Below are positions 62,761-64,000 of a stretch of DNA of 64,000 nt, piece after piece (positions within the stretch are counted from its first letter, which is position 1; every line of letters begins with the position of its first letter). The translations under genes were made by a program, and so were the position numbers. Where the stretch lies: NCBI GenBank assembly GCA_023151115.1, contig JAKLJP010000016.1, positions 1-64,000 of the forward strand, written 5' to 3'. The notes under the pieces are model-generated. The model was not told the DNA's origin, did no database searches, and saw only the letters and a list, made by a program, of their open reading frames with translations. Origin of the DNA: Anaerolineae bacterium. Its GTDB lineage: Bacteria; Chloroflexota; Anaerolineae; 4572-78; J111.

Positions 62761-63876
62761 TTAATCACTCCCCCAAATTTCACGGGCAGTATTGATGACC
62801 AGTTTCAGTTTGGCCCACTGGTCGTCTTCGGTGATTTCATTGCCGTGGACAGTGCTGGAAAATCCACATTGCGGGCTGAGGCACAGTTGATTGAGTGGCA
62901 CATAATGATTAGCCTCCTCAACGCGTTTGATCAATTCATGTTTTGACTCCAGTTCGGCTACCTTGGTGGTAACTAAGCCCAAAACCACCGTTTTGTTGCC
63001 CGGGACAAACCGTAACGGAGCAAAGTCGCCGGAACGTTCGTCGTCATACTCCAAAAAATAAGCATCCACGTTCAACTCATTAAATAACACCTCGGCCACC
63101 GGCTCATAACTACCCTCAGCTACCCAGGCGCTGCGGAAGTTTCCCCGGCATAGATGAATAGCCACCGTCAAATCTTGCGGCCGGCCATCAATAGCTGCAT
63201 TAATTAAAGCAGCATAGGCACGGGGCAGCTCATCAGGGTCGTCGCCGCGCTCTTTAGCTCCAGCGCGCAATTTGGGGTCGCATAAATAGGCCAGGTTGGT
63301 GTCGTCCAGTTGAATGTAGCGGCAGCCGGCCTGATAAAGGGAATCAATTTCTTCTCGGTAACATTGAGCCAGATCGGCAAAAAATTCCTCCATATCTGGA
63401 TAGGCTTCAATGTCAATTGCCTGACGCCCACCGCGAAAATGGACCATAGTGGGTGAAGGAATGGTTACTTTAGGCGTCTGGTTGGTGACAGATTTGAGAA
63501 ACTCGAAATCTGCTTTCTGAATATCTTCCACATGGCGGAGTTTGCCGGTAACAGATAAACGGGGCGGAGCAAAATTGACCTCACCTTTCTTCCCTTTGAA
63601 CTTAACTTCGATACCTCCACTAATGGCAACCCCTGCCAGGCGTTCCAGAAAATCGGTATGAAAGAAGGTGCGCCGAAATTCTCCATCGGTGATGCTCCGC
63701 AAGCCGATGGCTTCCTCTTTCTTGATCACCTCGCGAATATAGTGATCTTCAACCTGGCGCAGTTCTTCTCTGGTTATTTCATTATTTTGATAACGTTGGC
63801 GAGCTTCGAGTAAACCTTTGGGTCTAAGCAGACTGCCCACATGATCGGCGCGAAAAGGTGGATTGACTTTTGACAT
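62761..63876 (-). CDS. MetE-like cobalamin-independent methyltransferase (YxjG type)
   Basis: A 371-aa protein of the C-terminal MetE domain family, lacking the N-terminal half of full MetE. Zinc ligands are visible: His/Cys in AIHLCRGNFRS, Glu near FLEYDDERSGDF, and the second Cys in LSPQCGFSS. FRADHVGSLLRP and RSITDGEFRRTFFHTDF are typical of the YxjG/YxjH group. It probably transfers a methyl group to a thiol (homocysteine or related); the donor is uncertain because the folate-glutamate domain is missing. The second ATG is preferred: AAAGAGG lies 9 bases upstream of it. A second ATG-in-frame start six codons earlier is possible. Confidence 0.9.
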   Translation of the reverse strand: MSKVNPPFRADHVGSLLRPKGLLEARQRYQNNEITREELRQVEDHYIREVIKKEEAIGLRSITDGEFRRTFFHTDFLERLAGVAISGGIEVKFKGKKGEVNFAPPRLSVTGKLRHVEDIQKADFEFLKSVTNQTPKVTIPSPTMVHFRGGRQAIDIEAYPDMEEFFADLAQCYREEIDSLYQAGCRYIQLDDTNLAYLCDPKLRAGAKERGDDPDELPRAYAALINAAIDGRPQDLTVAIHLCRGNFRSAWVAEGSYEPVAEVLFNELNVDAYFLEYDDERSGDFAPLRFVPGNKTVVLGLVTTKVAELESKHELIKRVEEANHYVPLNQLCLSPQCGFSSTVHGNEITEDDQWAKLKLVINTAREIWGSD

Positions 63877-64000
63877 AGTTATTACCTCTTTCATAATTTA
63901 GGGCAAGTTTTGAATGTTTTACCCTGGTGATGAACAGAACTGCTGGTTTGCCGGGGAGGTTATTGATTGGGCAAGAGTGCCGGCCAAAGTGGAAGGTGTG
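63877..64000. other. Upstream region at window end, no feature seen
   Basis: About 120 bases beyond the methyltransferase start. I find no promoter that fits well and no further gene. Confidence 0.4.

Overview
The window looks like chromosomal DNA from a free-living member of the Chloroflexota, probably class Anaerolineae or a close relative. This is inferred from gene content: threonine-proline (TPT) linkers, zinc-ribbon membrane proteins, an ECF sigma factor with a DUF5667-type partner, a fused diol dehydratase and a complete MoxR/Bat operon. No marker-gene comparison was possible. I see no rRNA, tRNA, CRISPR array, phage module or transposase gene.

Layout. 1-4.9 kb (minus strand): ilvB-ilvN-ilvC for branched-chain amino acids, preceded by a consensus promoter, a 28-codon valine-rich leader peptide and a mutually exclusive antiterminator/terminator, i.e. 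a complete transcription attenuator. 5.5-14.4 kb (plus): moxR, DUF58, a BatD-like gene and batA-E, a cell-envelope chaperone/von Willebrand operon with its own promoter and terminator. 14.9-22.2 kb: a membrane-anchored phosphodiesterase, aspS, an O-antigen ligase/TPR protein and a cytochrome P450. 22.2-28.6 kb (minus): diol dehydratase (small subunit plus a fused large+medium subunit), a HEAT-repeat protein, a zinc-ribbon protein and an RseP-type M50 protease. 28.7-33.9 kb: an extremely Asn/Asp-rich lipoprotein, an STT3-like GT-C membrane protein, and an ECF sigma factor with a membrane partner whose tail matches the lipoprotein tail. 34.1-38.1 kb: a Tat/lipoprotein sugar-type ABC importer. 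38.3-49.2 kb (plus): a catabolic and accessory series (two Gfo/Idh/MocA oxidoreductases, D-aminoacylase, RidA, CutC, CBS, CBM9-like, SMP-30, UspA, M20 peptidase, a second GT-C protein). 49.3-54.4 kb (minus): gcvT-gcvH-gcvP behind a tandem glycine riboswitch. 54.5-64 kb: PfkB-type phosphofructokinase and lactate dehydrogenase, then on the minus strand acetoacetyl-CoA synthetase, a YdhR-like protein, a cupin, a MalT/LAL-type LuxR regulator and a MetE-like methyltransferase.

The most unusual property is between and at the edges of genes. More than 20 gene junctions carry degenerate tandem repeats of seven bases, usually an array followed by its inverted copy, so that each folds into a hairpin. 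The heptamer differs from locus to locus. The repeats have entered functional sequence: the unit TTTTACG reads as the heptapeptide FYVLRFT in the signal-peptide region of two Bat-operon proteins, another array forms the N-terminus of an oxidoreductase, and another sits in the P2 loop of the first glycine aptamer. Besides these there are several small non-autonomous elements: a 154-bp element with inverted ends and a perfect 9-bp target duplication at the cutC stop codon, three elements sharing GTAACTRCTCA-type ends with unrelated interiors, a REP-like cluster and a dispersed 100-bp hairpin.

The genes suggest a heterotrophic cell with its own branched-chain amino acid synthesis, glycine cleavage, sugar import and B12-dependent diol metabolism, and considerable investment in envelope maintenance.
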